A DNA stretch of 64,000 nucleotides from Nocardiopsis algeriensis. GTDB lineage: Bacteria; Actinomycetota; Actinomycetes; Streptosporangiales; Streptosporangiaceae. A program made the translations under genes and the position numbers. The notes beneath the pieces were generated by a model that saw only the letters and a program-made list of their open reading frames with translations, ran no database searches and had not been told where the DNA came from. Of this stretch, positions 35,401 through 43,760 are shown piece after piece. The stretch lies in contig NZ_JACHJO010000004.1 in the NCBI RefSeq assembly GCF_014203695.1, positions 124,001 to 188,000 on the forward strand, given 5' to 3'. How positions within the stretch are numbered: position 1 is the first letter of the stretch; each line of letters opens with the position of its first letter.

Positions 35401-36636
35401 GGTCCCGGGGTCGGCGAGGGTGTCGGTGCCCTCTCCGTCGGAGGCGATCCCGGAGCGTTCGGCGGCGTCGGCGAGGTCGGCGGTCAGGCGGTCGGTGTCG
35501 GCCCGGCGCTGTTCGATGCGGCGGGCCACCGCGGCGGCGTCCTCGCGCAGGCGGTCGACCTCCTCGGCCTGGCGGTCCAGGCGGCGGCGCTCCTGGGCCA
35601 GGGCGCGTCCGGTGTCGTCGCTGTGGCGCAGTTCGAGTTCGAGGGCGCGGGCGCTGCGCAGGGCCTCATCCTGTTCCAGGCCCTTGCGGCGGGCCTCCAG
35701 GTCGCGTACGAGGCGTTCGGCGGTCTCGGCCTCTGCGGTCAGGCGCTCGCTGTCGGCGGTGGCGTCGGCCAGGACGGCGTTGTGGTCGGCGATGTCGGCG
35801 GCCTCGGCGCCGGCGCGGTCCAGGGAGGTGCTCACCCGGGACAGCCGGTGGCGGGCGTGGGCGGTGAGGTAGGAGGTGTACTGGGTGGTGAAGGACTCCA
35901 CGGCGCGGTGGGCGGCCTCGGCGGTCTCGAAGCGGCGCTGGACGGCGGCGAGGTTGGCGAAGTCGCGGGCGGCCTGGTCGACGAGTTCCTCGTCGAGGGG
36001 GCTGAGTCCGGCAGTGAGGGTGTCGGAGACCTTCTCGGGGTCCAGGTCCTTGGCCAGCAGGGGGCGGCGCAGTGCCAGCAGCAGGTCCAGGAGCTGGACG
36101 TAGCGCTCGCCCAGGCCGAAGAGGCGGGCGTCGACGGCGGCGCGGTAGTCGGCGGCCGTGGAGTGGTGGCTGCCCTCGCCCAGGACGGCCTTGAGGCGGC
36201 GTTCGGTGAGGGGGCGCCCGTCGGCCGCGAGCAGGCCGAAGTCGGTGCCCAGGCGCTTGTCGGTGACGAAGAAGGAGGGGGTGACCCCGTCGCGGTGCTG
36301 GTGGGCGCGCAGGCCGATGACCAGGGTGACGGTCTCGGGCCGCGGCTGTGCGGGGCGGGCGAACTCCATCCACACGAATCCGTGTTCGGCGTCCCGGCCG
36401 CCGTAGAGGAGGTTGGACTTCATGGTGCGGTTCTGGCCGCTGAAGGGGTCCAGGCGCCGGGGGTCGGTGTAGCCGTCCAGGACGAACGGGAAGAGCACCT
36501 CCAGGGCCTTGGTCTTGCCCGAGCCGTTGTGGCCGCGCAGGACCAGCCGGCCGTCGGCGAAGACGAACTCCTCGTCGGCGTAGTCCCAGATGTTGATCAT
36601 CCCGGCCCGGGTGGGCTTGAAGCGCTCGCGGGACAT
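32422..36636 (-). CDS. jetC: Wadjet type II JetC, SMC-like ATPase (TIGR02680 type)
   Basis: A 1404-aa SMC/SbcC-like ATPase. The N-terminal head has Walker A GHNGSGKT at residues 35-42 after INIWDYADEEF. Long coiled-coil arms rich in Ala/Arg/Glu fill the centre, with a hinge-like section in the middle. The C-terminal head has the ABC signature MSGGEKSAAIHLPLFA and Walker B RLIALDEAFAGID. Together with JetA and JetB it forms a MukBEF-like complex that senses and extrudes small circular DNA. The ATG overlaps the jetB stop (TGATG), so the genes are translationally coupled. The nuclease subunit gene jetD is not found downstream. Confidence 0.9.
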   Translation of the reverse strand: MSRERFKPTRAGMINIWDYADEEFVFADGRLVLRGHNGSGKTKALEVLFPFVLDGYTDPRRLDPFSGQNRTMKSNLLYGGRDAEHGFVWMEFARPAQPRPETVTLVIGLRAHQHRDGVTPSFFVTDKRLGTDFGLLAADGRPLTERRLKAVLGEGSHHSTAADYRAAVDARLFGLGERYVQLLDLLLALRRPLLAKDLDPEKVSDTLTAGLSPLDEELVDQAARDFANLAAVQRRFETAEAAHRAVESFTTQYTSYLTAHARHRLSRVSTSLDRAGAEAADIADHNAVLADATADSERLTAEAETAERLVRDLEARRKGLEQDEALRSARALELELRHSDDTGRALAQERRRLDRQAEEVDRLREDAAAVARRIEQRRADTDRLTADLADAAERSGIASDGEGTDTLADPGTARARAAARTEDVEAVRARLDDLEAADAECSRAEADAAQAADGLTRAEAEAARAEEELAAARTQAAQALDRWAERWTTGPGPLDPAHTEPLARALEEFGEPGAPTPAEVFADLTEQARTEAVLHRGRLADERDRLSTDLEQVRSEHAAVAAERDDAPPADRTRTAPRPGRPGAPLWQLVRFADGIDPARAAALEGALDGAGLLTAWVHPDPSATPSLLDGSAEADAYLVPGAPAAGPTLADVLLPEEQDRVPAEAVTAILHSIALADTPPAPGTAHVGPGARFGLGVLTGLHPKAAPEFIGATNRAARRRERLAALRARAEELDTAAAEADRRLAEADERIGAFTAARADLPAVAPLARALKAVEHHATVVAARRADHDGARRRLDSATAERDSRRHRLHATASERAMPAVPDRVRAVAAAVDDFLAAARDLHEARTETGRAEDDLAQRRAAIARLTADLEQDESAHRDRTAEHQDKLLELQARQDAVGATAQEALERLRTTGEELVRARHDLERLRAEAATARENAVRAEEGVNSGRRALTSSLRSVLEHCEGLAALTRPALLPLLLDTPLDRPWPTSWPTAEEAADRAAAHLAEGADPASAVRAVLPPGATEILDALTGAVGNADVSDSALRSASTRMSEALRVFTDALGATADGHQVDHEADGSGIVTVHVGDENGRNPLPAFARVLADRVQEQDALLRHEERGVLEDELLSAVAQQIHDRVRTARDLVRSMDADTRSRPMTSGTQIGIRWTRSDRLTDRQRAVADLVRRDGAGLGPAGLAELRAALRELIRDHRAAHPRATYKQVLSAVLDYRQWYRFELRKAVPGQEEVRLTRGRHEEMSGGEKSAAIHLPLFAAANALYSSARPDCPRLIALDEAFAGIDDRYKPELMGLTVTFDLDVFMTGHDLWVHYDSVPMAAHYDMHHDKAAHTVSAMLMLWDGAQVVDADAGFSGNEALASHLLGFTPSRHVPLATEDTLPVTVGEQEEQPA

Positions 36637-38003
36637 CAGTTTCCTTCCAGGTCGATGCCGAGGGGCAGCATGCCGGTGTCGGGGCGTTCGGGGAGGGCGC
36701 CCTGGATGTTGCGGTAGCGCAGGGCCGCGGGCAGGACGAGGACGCCGCCGTCCACGGGCCGCACCAGGGACAGGTCGGCCAGCAGGCGCACGGCCGCGTC
36801 GAGCAGGCCGCGCGGGTCGCGCTGCCAGGCCGCGGTGAAGGAGGCGGCGCCGAACTCGGCGAAGAGCTCGTCGACCATGGCCTCCAGACGGCTGTGTTCG
36901 ACCAGGGGCGCCGGCGGGGGTTCGCTCGCGGGGGCGGGAGGTGCGGGCACGGTGTGGGCCAGTTCGGCGACCACGCCCCCGCGCGGCAGGGCGGCGTCGA
37001 TGCGCGCGGTCAGGTCGGCCTGTCCGGCGGCGGCCGAGGGCGGGGGCAGCCGGGTCAGGGCGGCCCAGGAGGTCTCCAGGAGGTCGGCGATCTTGGCGAT
37101 GAGCAGTCCGGCGGTGCGGGTGACGGCGCTGCCCCGTCCGGGGAAGGGGAGGTCGGTGAACCGGCCTCCGGCGTCGGCCAGCAGGACGCCCTCGGCGCGC
37201 CGCTCCACGGCCAGTCCGGTCAGGTGAGCGACGTCCTCGGCGGCGCCGCGGTCGCGCAGGAGCGCGGCGACCTCGGGTTCGACGTCGGCGTAGTGGACGA
37301 CGGGCTGCTCCACGAGCAGGCGCCGGGCCTTGCGGGCGGCCAGGTCGCGCGGCAGTTCGCCCGGGGGGCGGTGGGCGAGCAGGCCGGCGGCGCTGGTGAC
37401 GTGCTGGACGGGGCGGGTGGGGCGGAAGAGGAGCTCGCACACCTCGTGGTCGATGTCGAAGAGGGCGTCGGCCTGCCCGCGTCCTCCCGCCCAGGCCTCG
37501 ATGGAGCCGTCGGACAGGTGCAGGGCGCCGCGTTCGACCAGCCAGGTGCAGACGTCGACCAGGGCGGCCTTGTGGGTGCCGTCGGTGGGGTCGTAGCCGA
37601 GGCCGTCGATGTCGCGGGCGGCGGGGGTGAAGCGGTGGACGAGGTCGGCGAGGCTGGTCTCCACCTGGGAGCGCTGGAAGGAGGCCAGGACCAGGCACAG
37701 GTAGGCGAGGCGGCGCCGGTCGAAGGGGCGGCCGCCGCGGGCGAAGACCTGCTGCTGGGTGGGGTCGAGCGTGTCGAGCTCGCGTATCACGCGCACGTGG
37801 TCGGTGGTGGCCACCAGGGTGTAGCCGAACAGCTCGTGCAGGTCGTCGGTGAGCTGGTCGGCCCAGCGCAGCACGCCCGTGAGTGTGCCGGGGCGGGGCC
37901 GGGTGCGGGTGATGAGGTCGTGGACGAGTACCTGCCGCACGGCCTGCTGGTAGGACCCCAGGTCGGCGGGGTCGACACCGTGTGCGGGGCGTCGGCGTGC
38001 CAT
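36636..38003 (-). CDS. jetB: Wadjet type II JetB, KITE-like subunit (DUF2398/TIGR02678)
   Basis: A 455-aa protein with ATG 38003 after GAGGAAGAG. Sequence features fit DUF2398: YQQAVRQVLVHDLITR, then FDRRRLAYLCLVLASFQRSQVETSLADLV. Winged-helix domains are likely, as in the KITE subunits of MukBEF-type complexes. A Pro-rich linker occurs in the last third. It lies between jetA and jetC, 83 nt after jetA. Confidence 0.87.
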   Translation of the reverse strand: MARRRPAHGVDPADLGSYQQAVRQVLVHDLITRTRPRPGTLTGVLRWADQLTDDLHELFGYTLVATTDHVRVIRELDTLDPTQQQVFARGGRPFDRRRLAYLCLVLASFQRSQVETSLADLVHRFTPAARDIDGLGYDPTDGTHKAALVDVCTWLVERGALHLSDGSIEAWAGGRGQADALFDIDHEVCELLFRPTRPVQHVTSAAGLLAHRPPGELPRDLAARKARRLLVEQPVVHYADVEPEVAALLRDRGAAEDVAHLTGLAVERRAEGVLLADAGGRFTDLPFPGRGSAVTRTAGLLIAKIADLLETSWAALTRLPPPSAAAGQADLTARIDAALPRGGVVAELAHTVPAPPAPASEPPPAPLVEHSRLEAMVDELFAEFGAASFTAAWQRDPRGLLDAAVRLLADLSLVRPVDGGVLVLPAALRYRNIQGALPERPDTGMLPLGIDLEGN

Positions 38004-38086
38004 GTCTGCTCTTCCTCGTCGGGGCGGGTGGGGACGTGCGGCGCCCTCGCGCGGGCCCGGTGCGGGGCCCCGCGGGAGGGCTGCCG

Positions 38087-39664
38087 TCAGGGGCGGGGGC
38101 CGCGGGTGCGGGGGGCCAGTTCCAGGCGGACGCCCGGCAGGTGGAGGGTGCCGCGGGTGGTGCGCACGGTGGTTCCGGTGTCGCTGGGGTGCAGGCGCAC
38201 CAGGGTCCCCTCGTCGGTGCCGGTGGCCGAGGAGATCCGTCCGGCGACGACGGCACGCGACTCCAGGGCGCGGGTGAGCAGGCGCAGCAGGACGCGGGTG
38301 TCGCTGTCGTCGAGGACGCGGCCGGCGGCGCCCTCCTGTGCCAGGCGTGCGGCGGCCTGCCGGTCGGCGGAGCGGCCCTCGGCCTGGCGACGGCGTATCT
38401 CGGCCCGGGCGCCGCGGTCGTGGCGCACCGGCCTGGGGGCGCCGGCCGCGGGTGCCCTGCCGCTGCGGAAGAGGGTGACCGACACCTCCACGCCGGGGGC
38501 GTCCCACCAGGTGGTGCCCGGGGAGACGTCCTCCTCGTCGTCGTGGGTCGCGCCCAGGTGGCGGGCGGAGCGGGTGTTGAAGGCGGCGCCCATGAGGGCG
38601 TGGGCGGAGGCGTCGTCGGGGGTGCGGAAGACCCATGCGGCGAGGTGGCGCAGCTGGGTGGTGCGGTTGACGCCGCCGCGCCGGCTCTCGGTGATCTGGC
38701 GCAGCAGGGCGATCACGCCGGAGACGGCCGAGCGGGTGGCGTCGTGCAGCTGGGCGGCGCGGGTGGGTGCGCCGCCCTCGGCGACGAACCAGCCGCGCAG
38801 GGCCGCCCAGCGGCGCCGCCAGTCCTCCAGGCGTTCGGCGCGGTCCATGAACAGGCGTTCGTCGGCGTCGGCGGCGCGGGCCAGGGCGGTGGCGATGCCG
38901 GTCTCCTCCACCTCGCGCACCGCGCGCTCCAGGCGGGGCTGGTAGCGGTCGAGCTCGGCGACGAACTCGGTCATGTGGACCAGCAGCGCGTTCTTGTGGC
39001 GCAGGAAGGTGTCAGGCGAGGCGTCGGTGGAGCGCAGGATCTCGCCGAGGGTGACGTGGAACTGGGCGGAGCGGCGCCCCATGTCTTCCATGGCCGCGTC
39101 CAGGCGCGACAGGCGGCGGTAGACCTGTTCGGCCTGGCCGGTGCGGTTGGCGCGGGCCAGGGCCCGCAGGTCCTCCAGGACGTCGGAGAAGACCAGGCGG
39201 GAGAGGTTGACGTCCTCGGTGCGGGCGCCCAGGAGGTTCTCCACCGACCGGTAGGCCCGGTAGCCGAGTTCGCTGAACTGGTACACGGACTGGCGGTTGC
39301 GGTAGCTGGCGAGGTCGCCGGCGCGGGAGGCGTCGTCGAAGCGGTGCACGAGGCCGTCGTCGCAGAGGTTGTCCAGGCGGTCGCGCAGGCCCGCCGGGTC
39401 GGGCACGGGGACGTCCTCGCGGGCCAGGGAGAGTTCGCGCAGGACGGCGGCCACGTCCTCGGCGCCGGCCTGGACCTGGTGGACCTCGCGCAGGCGGTCC
39501 ATGGCCCGCAGGATCCACAGGTAGGTGACGTGGTCGTCGCGGCGGGTGAAGTTGAACAGGCGGAAGCGGTCTCCGACGGTGAGCGGGTCCAGGTCGTGTG
39601 CCCCGCGCTCGACCACCCGTGGCCCCCGTTCCCCGTGCTCTGAGCTCCGTTCCCGTCCGGACAT
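38087..39664 (-). CDS. jetA: Wadjet type II JetA, kleisin-like subunit (DUF2397/TIGR02677)
   Basis: A 525-aa protein. ATG 39664 is preferred over an in-frame GTG at 39724, though neither has a good ribosome-binding site. N-terminal FRLFNFTRRDDHVTYLWILRAM and the late QLRHLAAWVFRTPDDASAHALMGAAFNTRSARHL segment fit DUF2397, the kleisin-like subunit that joins the SMC heads and binds KITE dimers. It is first in the jetABC operon and divergent from an ABC-F gene with about 150 bp between starts. Wadjet protects against plasmids. Confidence 0.87.
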   Translation of the reverse strand: MSGRERSSEHGERGPRVVERGAHDLDPLTVGDRFRLFNFTRRDDHVTYLWILRAMDRLREVHQVQAGAEDVAAVLRELSLAREDVPVPDPAGLRDRLDNLCDDGLVHRFDDASRAGDLASYRNRQSVYQFSELGYRAYRSVENLLGARTEDVNLSRLVFSDVLEDLRALARANRTGQAEQVYRRLSRLDAAMEDMGRRSAQFHVTLGEILRSTDASPDTFLRHKNALLVHMTEFVAELDRYQPRLERAVREVEETGIATALARAADADERLFMDRAERLEDWRRRWAALRGWFVAEGGAPTRAAQLHDATRSAVSGVIALLRQITESRRGGVNRTTQLRHLAAWVFRTPDDASAHALMGAAFNTRSARHLGATHDDEEDVSPGTTWWDAPGVEVSVTLFRSGRAPAAGAPRPVRHDRGARAEIRRRQAEGRSADRQAAARLAQEGAAGRVLDDSDTRVLLRLLTRALESRAVVAGRISSATGTDEGTLVRLHPSDTGTTVRTTRGTLHLPGVRLELAPRTRGPRP

Positions 39665-39815
39665 TATGGCAGCGCCGGGAGGCCGTCCGCGCCGCCCGGA
39701 AGCCGCCCGGAAAAGGGGTTGCACCGCCGCGGGGCCGGATGGAAGCCTGCCGGGACGTGTGCGGGCGGCTGCCCTCGCGCGCCCTCTGTGCAGCCGATAC
39801 GTGTGGAGTCCGGTC

Positions 39816-41495
39816 GTGGGTCACATCGATGTCAACCAGGTGGGGCACACCCTGCCCGACGGGCGGGTCCTGCTGGACGGGGTGTCCTTCCGGGTGGGCG
39901 AGGGGTCCAGGACGGCGCTGATCGGTGCCAACGGCGCGGGCAAGAGCACCCTGCTGCGGATCGTGCGCGGCGAGCAGCGGCCGCAGGCCGGGGCGGTGAC
40001 CGTCGAGGGCGAGCTGGGGGTGATGCCGCAGTTCGTGGGGCACGTGCGCGATGCCACGACCGTGCACGAGCTGCTGGTGTCGGTCTCCCCCGCGGCGGTG
40101 CGCGAGGCGCACGCCGCCCTGGAGGCGGCCGAGGAGGCGATGATGCTCGACGACGGCGAGCGCACCCAGATGCGCTACGCCGAGGCGCTCTCCCGCTACT
40201 CCGACGCCGGCGGCCACGACGCCGAGGTGGTGTGGGACCAGTGCTGCACCGAGGCGCTGGGGATACCCTACGGGCGCTGCCGGTGGCGCGAGGTGCGGAC
40301 CCTGTCGGGCGGTGAGCAGAAGCGCCTGGTGATCGAGGCGCTGCTGCGGGGCCCGGCGCCGGTGCTGCTCCTGGACGAGCCGGACAACTACCTGGACGTG
40401 CCCGGCAAGCGGTGGCTGGAGGAGGCCCTGGCGGCCACCCCGAAGACGGTGCTGCTGGTCTCCCACGACCGGGAGCTGCTGAGCCGGGTGCCCGACCGGA
40501 TCGTCACGCTGGAGCTGGGGGCGGCGGGCAGCACCGCGTGGACGCACGGCGGCGCCTTCGGTACCTACCACCGGGCCCGCCGGGAGCGGTTCGAGCGGCT
40601 GGACGAGCTGCGCAGGCGCTGGGACGAGGAGCACGCCAAGCTGAGGGCGCTGGTGGCGGCCTACAAGCAGAAGGCCGCCTACAACTCGGACATGGCCTCG
40701 CGGTACCGGTCGGCGCAGACCCGGCTGCGGCGGTTCGAGGAGGCGGGGCCGCCGCAGAAGCGGCCCCGGGAGCAGAACCTGCGGATGCGGCTGCGGGGCG
40801 GGCGCACGGGGCGGCAGGCGCTGGTGTGCGAGAGGTTGGAGCTGACCGGGCTGATGCGGCCCTTCGACCTGGACGTCCGGTACGGCGAGCGGGTGGCGGT
40901 GCTGGGCTCCAACGGCTCGGGCAAGTCGCACTTCCTGCGGCTGCTGGCCCGGGGCGGCAGCGGTCCGGAGGCGGTGCCGACGGCTTCGGGGGAGCGGGTG
41001 GCACCGGTGGCACACACCGGTACGGCGCGCCTGGGCGCGCGGGTGCTGCCGGGGTGGTTCGCCCAGACCCACGAGCACCCCGAGTTCGCGGGGCGCACGC
41101 TGCTGGAGATCCTGCACCGGGGCGAGGGCGAGCGCCGGGGCCTGCCCCGGGACGAGGCCGGGCGGGCGCTGGACCGTTACGAGCTGGCGCGGGCGGCCGA
41201 CCAGGAGTTCGACACCCTGTCGGGAGGCCAGCAGGCGCGGTTCCAGATCCTGCTCCTGGAGCTGTCGGGTGCGACGATGCTGCTGCTGGACGAGCCAACC
41301 GACAACCTGGACGTGGTCTCGGCGGAGGCCCTGGAGGCGGCGCTGGAGTCCTTCGAGGGCACGATCCTGGCGGTGACGCACGACCGGTGGTTCGCCCGCG
41401 GGTTCGACCGGTTCGTGGTGTTCGGGTCCGACGGCGGGGTGTACGAGTCACCCGAGCCGGTGTGGGACGAGGGCCGGGTGCGGCGGGCCAGGTGA
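39816..41495 (+). CDS. ABC-F family ATPase
   Basis: A 559-aa protein with two ABC domains in tandem and no membrane segments. Domain 1 has Walker A GANGAGKST, signature LSGGEQKR and Walker B VLLLDEPDN. Domain 2 has GSNGSGKS, signature LSGGQQAR and LLLDEPTDNLD. The linker (about residues 240-330) is rich in charged helices and resembles the ribosome-probing linker. ABC-F proteins rescue ribosomes or give antibiotic resistance. GTG 39816 has GGAG upstream. The gene is divergent from the jet operon; a defence link is not obvious. Confidence 0.88.
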   Translation: MGHIDVNQVGHTLPDGRVLLDGVSFRVGEGSRTALIGANGAGKSTLLRIVRGEQRPQAGAVTVEGELGVMPQFVGHVRDATTVHELLVSVSPAAVREAHAALEAAEEAMMLDDGERTQMRYAEALSRYSDAGGHDAEVVWDQCCTEALGIPYGRCRWREVRTLSGGEQKRLVIEALLRGPAPVLLLDEPDNYLDVPGKRWLEEALAATPKTVLLVSHDRELLSRVPDRIVTLELGAAGSTAWTHGGAFGTYHRARRERFERLDELRRRWDEEHAKLRALVAAYKQKAAYNSDMASRYRSAQTRLRRFEEAGPPQKRPREQNLRMRLRGGRTGRQALVCERLELTGLMRPFDLDVRYGERVAVLGSNGSGKSHFLRLLARGGSGPEAVPTASGERVAPVAHTGTARLGARVLPGWFAQTHEHPEFAGRTLLEILHRGEGERRGLPRDEAGRALDRYELARAADQEFDTLSGGQQARFQILLLELSGATMLLLDEPTDNLDVVSAEALEAALESFEGTILAVTHDRWFARGFDRFVVFGSDGGVYESPEPVWDEGRVRRAR

Positions 41496-41511
41496 GGGCG
41501 CCCGCCGGGGC

Positions 41512-41543
41512 GGGCCGCTCCCCCGTGTCCGGGGGAGCGGCCC
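41512..41543. terminator. Convergent terminator between ABC-F and prpD-like genes
   Basis: A perfect 13-bp stem (GGGCCGCTCCCCC at 41512-41524 with 41531-41543) and 6-nt loop lies between the two stop codons, so it can serve both strands. Confidence 0.75.
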
Positions 41544-41550
41544 GGGCCCG

Positions 41551-42951
41551 TCAGCGGGTGCGGGACAGCTCCTCGGTGAGCGCGTCCGTCGAGGGCGCCT
41601 CTGCCAGCCCTCTCACCAGGGCGACGATCCGGTCGGGGTCGGCGACGCGCCGGCTCGCGTTGAGCCGGAACTTGGTCGCCAGCTCCTCCGCGGACAGCGG
41701 GTTGTCCGGTCCGCCGCGGTTGGCGGACACCCGCGCCTGCCGGCGTGTGCCGTCCTTGAGCACGGCGGTGAGGACCGCCGGGAACTGCCGGGGGAAGATG
41801 GCGTCGCACTCGGGGTCGGGCACGCACCTGACCTTGGCCGCCAGGGCCAGCCGCGCCGGGTCGGCCGCGGCCTCGTCGGTGAAGTCCTCGTGGAAGAGGC
41901 CCAGCCCGCCGCCGCCGAGCAGTGCCGCGGCGACGGTGTAGGGGCCGCTGAACGCGGCGTGGTAGCCCGAGCGCGGGCGGGCCTTCTCCTCGGCGGGTTC
42001 GCCGATGGTGCGCAGGACCGCCGTGGGCACGCCCAGTTCCAGCTCGACGACGTCGTCGGGGTCCAGGCCCTCGGCGCGCAGCCGCAGGGCGGCGTCCACG
42101 CCGGCGTGGGTGAAGTGGTTGCACGGGTAGGGCTTGAAGAAGACCCCGGGCAGCTCCCACTCGGTGGTGAACCCGTCGACGACGACGCCGGCCCGGCCGG
42201 CGTCACCGCAGAAGGCCTCCAGGAACCCGAAGCGCCCCTCCACCACGGTCGGCGGTCCGGTCAGGCCGTGCCTGGCCAGGTCGGCGGCCGAGACCCCGGC
42301 GTGGGCGGCCCAGCCGCAGTGGACCCGCTTGATGGTACCGCCGGTGCGGTTGGCCTCGATGATCCCCGAGCCCATGCTGGCGGCGATGCCGGCGGCGTGG
42401 GCGACACCGGCCGCGTCCAGGCCCTGGAGGAGGGCCGAGGCGACAGCGGCGCCGACCGCGCCGCAGATGGCGGTGGCGTGCAGTCCGCGTTCGAAGAAGA
42501 CGGAGTTGCCCAGTTCCTCGTCGTAGCCGGCCATGCCCAGGCGGACCGCGAGTTCGATGCCCAGGCCCGCGGCGTCCAGCAGCTGGGCCCCGGAGCGCCC
42601 GTGCGCCTGCGCGGTGGCCAGGGCCGCGGGGAGGACCGGGGCCGAGGGGTGCAGGACCGAGGGCAGGTGGGTGTCGTCGAAGTCGAGGGCGTGCGCCAGG
42701 GTGCCGTTGACCAGGGCGGCGGACGGCGCCGGGTAGCGCGTGCCGCCGGCCAGGGAGGTCGCGGCGGGGGTGCCGCCCCATTCGGCCGCGACGGCCTCCG
42801 CGACGCGGGCGGGCTCCTGGTCGGCCGCCGCCAGGCTGTTGCCGAGCAGGTCCAGGACCCGGCGGGAGACGTCCTCGCGCAGGTGGTCGGCGAGGCCCTC
42901 GGTGTAGGCGGCGTGGGCCAGGCGGCCCGCGGTGACGATCAGGCCGCTCAT
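41551..42951 (-). CDS. MmgE/PrpD family protein
   Basis: A 466-aa enzyme of the family that includes 2-methylcitrate dehydratase PrpD and cis-aconitate decarboxylase. Typical motifs are NGTLAHALDFDDTH, IAASMGSGIIEANRTGGTIKRVHCGWAAHAG, GRFGFLEAF and FFKPYPCNHFTHAGVDAAL. All expected core residues seem present. It is last in a four-gene minus-strand operon, overlapping the cyclase-family gene by 4 nt (ATGA). With the CoA-transferase and CitE-like lyase it may hydrate or dehydrate a branched di- or tricarboxylic acid. The substrate is unknown. Confidence 0.87.
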   Translation of the reverse strand: MSGLIVTAGRLAHAAYTEGLADHLREDVSRRVLDLLGNSLAAADQEPARVAEAVAAEWGGTPAATSLAGGTRYPAPSAALVNGTLAHALDFDDTHLPSVLHPSAPVLPAALATAQAHGRSGAQLLDAAGLGIELAVRLGMAGYDEELGNSVFFERGLHATAICGAVGAAVASALLQGLDAAGVAHAAGIAASMGSGIIEANRTGGTIKRVHCGWAAHAGVSAADLARHGLTGPPTVVEGRFGFLEAFCGDAGRAGVVVDGFTTEWELPGVFFKPYPCNHFTHAGVDAALRLRAEGLDPDDVVELELGVPTAVLRTIGEPAEEKARPRSGYHAAFSGPYTVAAALLGGGGLGLFHEDFTDEAAADPARLALAAKVRCVPDPECDAIFPRQFPAVLTAVLKDGTRRQARVSANRGGPDNPLSAEELATKFRLNASRRVADPDRIVALVRGLAEAPSTDALTEELSRTR

Positions 42952-43760
42952 GCGGACACCACCGCCAGGGGGCGCACCGGCGATCCGGTTCCGCCGACGA
43001 TCTTCAGGGGGCTCATGACGAACAGGAACTCGCCCACCCCTTCCCGGGACAGGTCCTCCAGCATCATGTGCTCGATGATGTGGATGCCGTTCTCCACCAG
43101 CAGCACCCGGTGCACGGGCAGGACGCTGTGCCCCTTGCCCGCGGGGATGTGCTCGAAGGCGGTGGTGTCGGCTCCCGCCGCCGAGATCCGGCGCTCGGCG
43201 AGCCACTGCCCGGCCTCCTCGGTGACGCCGGGGACCCCGTCGGACTGGCCCAGGTAGGCCTCGGCGTCGCCGAAGCGGCTCGCCCAGCCGGTGCGGACGA
43301 GGGCGACGTCGCCCGGGCCGGGCTCGGCCCCGCCGTGGGCGGCGGCCTTCTCCAGGTCCTCGGGGGTGATCCCGTAGCCGGGTTCGAGGCAGTCCACCCC
43401 GTAGGTGGCCGCCACGTCGAGCAGCACGCCCCGGCACACCAGCGGCTGCATCCGGTCGATGCCGTGCTCGGCGAAGCGGCCGTTGACCGTGGCCTCGGCG
43501 GCGTCGATCCCGCCGTTGAGGCAGCCCAGGTGGGAGACGTGCGAGAGGGCGTCGACGTGGGTGCCGACGTGGCCGCCGGTGATGATGAGCTCGTTGGCCG
43601 CCGACCCCCCGTCGGGGCGCACCATGTCGCCGTGCCTGCGGATCAGGGTCATGCGGAAGCCCGGGTGGTTGGGCGAGGAGGGCATTCCGGTGAACAGGGG
43701 CTGGGCCAGGTCGATGGTGCGCACACCGCCGCCGACCGCTGCCAGGAGCGGGTCTGTCAT
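42948..43760 (-). CDS. Cyclase-family metal-dependent hydrolase
   Basis: A 270-aa member of the family that includes kynurenine formamidase and isatin hydrolase. The metal and catalytic motif HxGTHxD...H is present: His64, His68, Asp70, His74. Other family signatures include DVALVRTGW and the C-terminal IHIIEHMMLEDL. These enzymes open amide or ring bonds next to aromatic rings. It overlaps both operon neighbours by 4 nt, so it belongs to the same pathway. A ring-opening step in N-heterocycle breakdown is plausible, by inference. Confidence 0.87.
   Translation of the reverse strand: MTDPLLAAVGGGVRTIDLAQPLFTGMPSSPNHPGFRMTLIRRHGDMVRPDGGSAANELIITGGHVGTHVDALSHVSHLGCLNGGIDAAEATVNGRFAEHGIDRMQPLVCRGVLLDVAATYGVDCLEPGYGITPEDLEKAAAHGGAEPGPGDVALVRTGWASRFGDAEAYLGQSDGVPGVTEEAGQWLAERRISAAGADTTAFEHIPAGKGHSVLPVHRVLLVENGIHIIEHMMLEDLSREGVGEFLFVMSPLKIVGGTGSPVRPLAVVSA

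Noticed and set aside
32842-36717. A 1291-codon plus-strand frame opposite jetC
   Set aside because: Gly/Val/Ala-rich antisense shadow of the SMC-like coding region.
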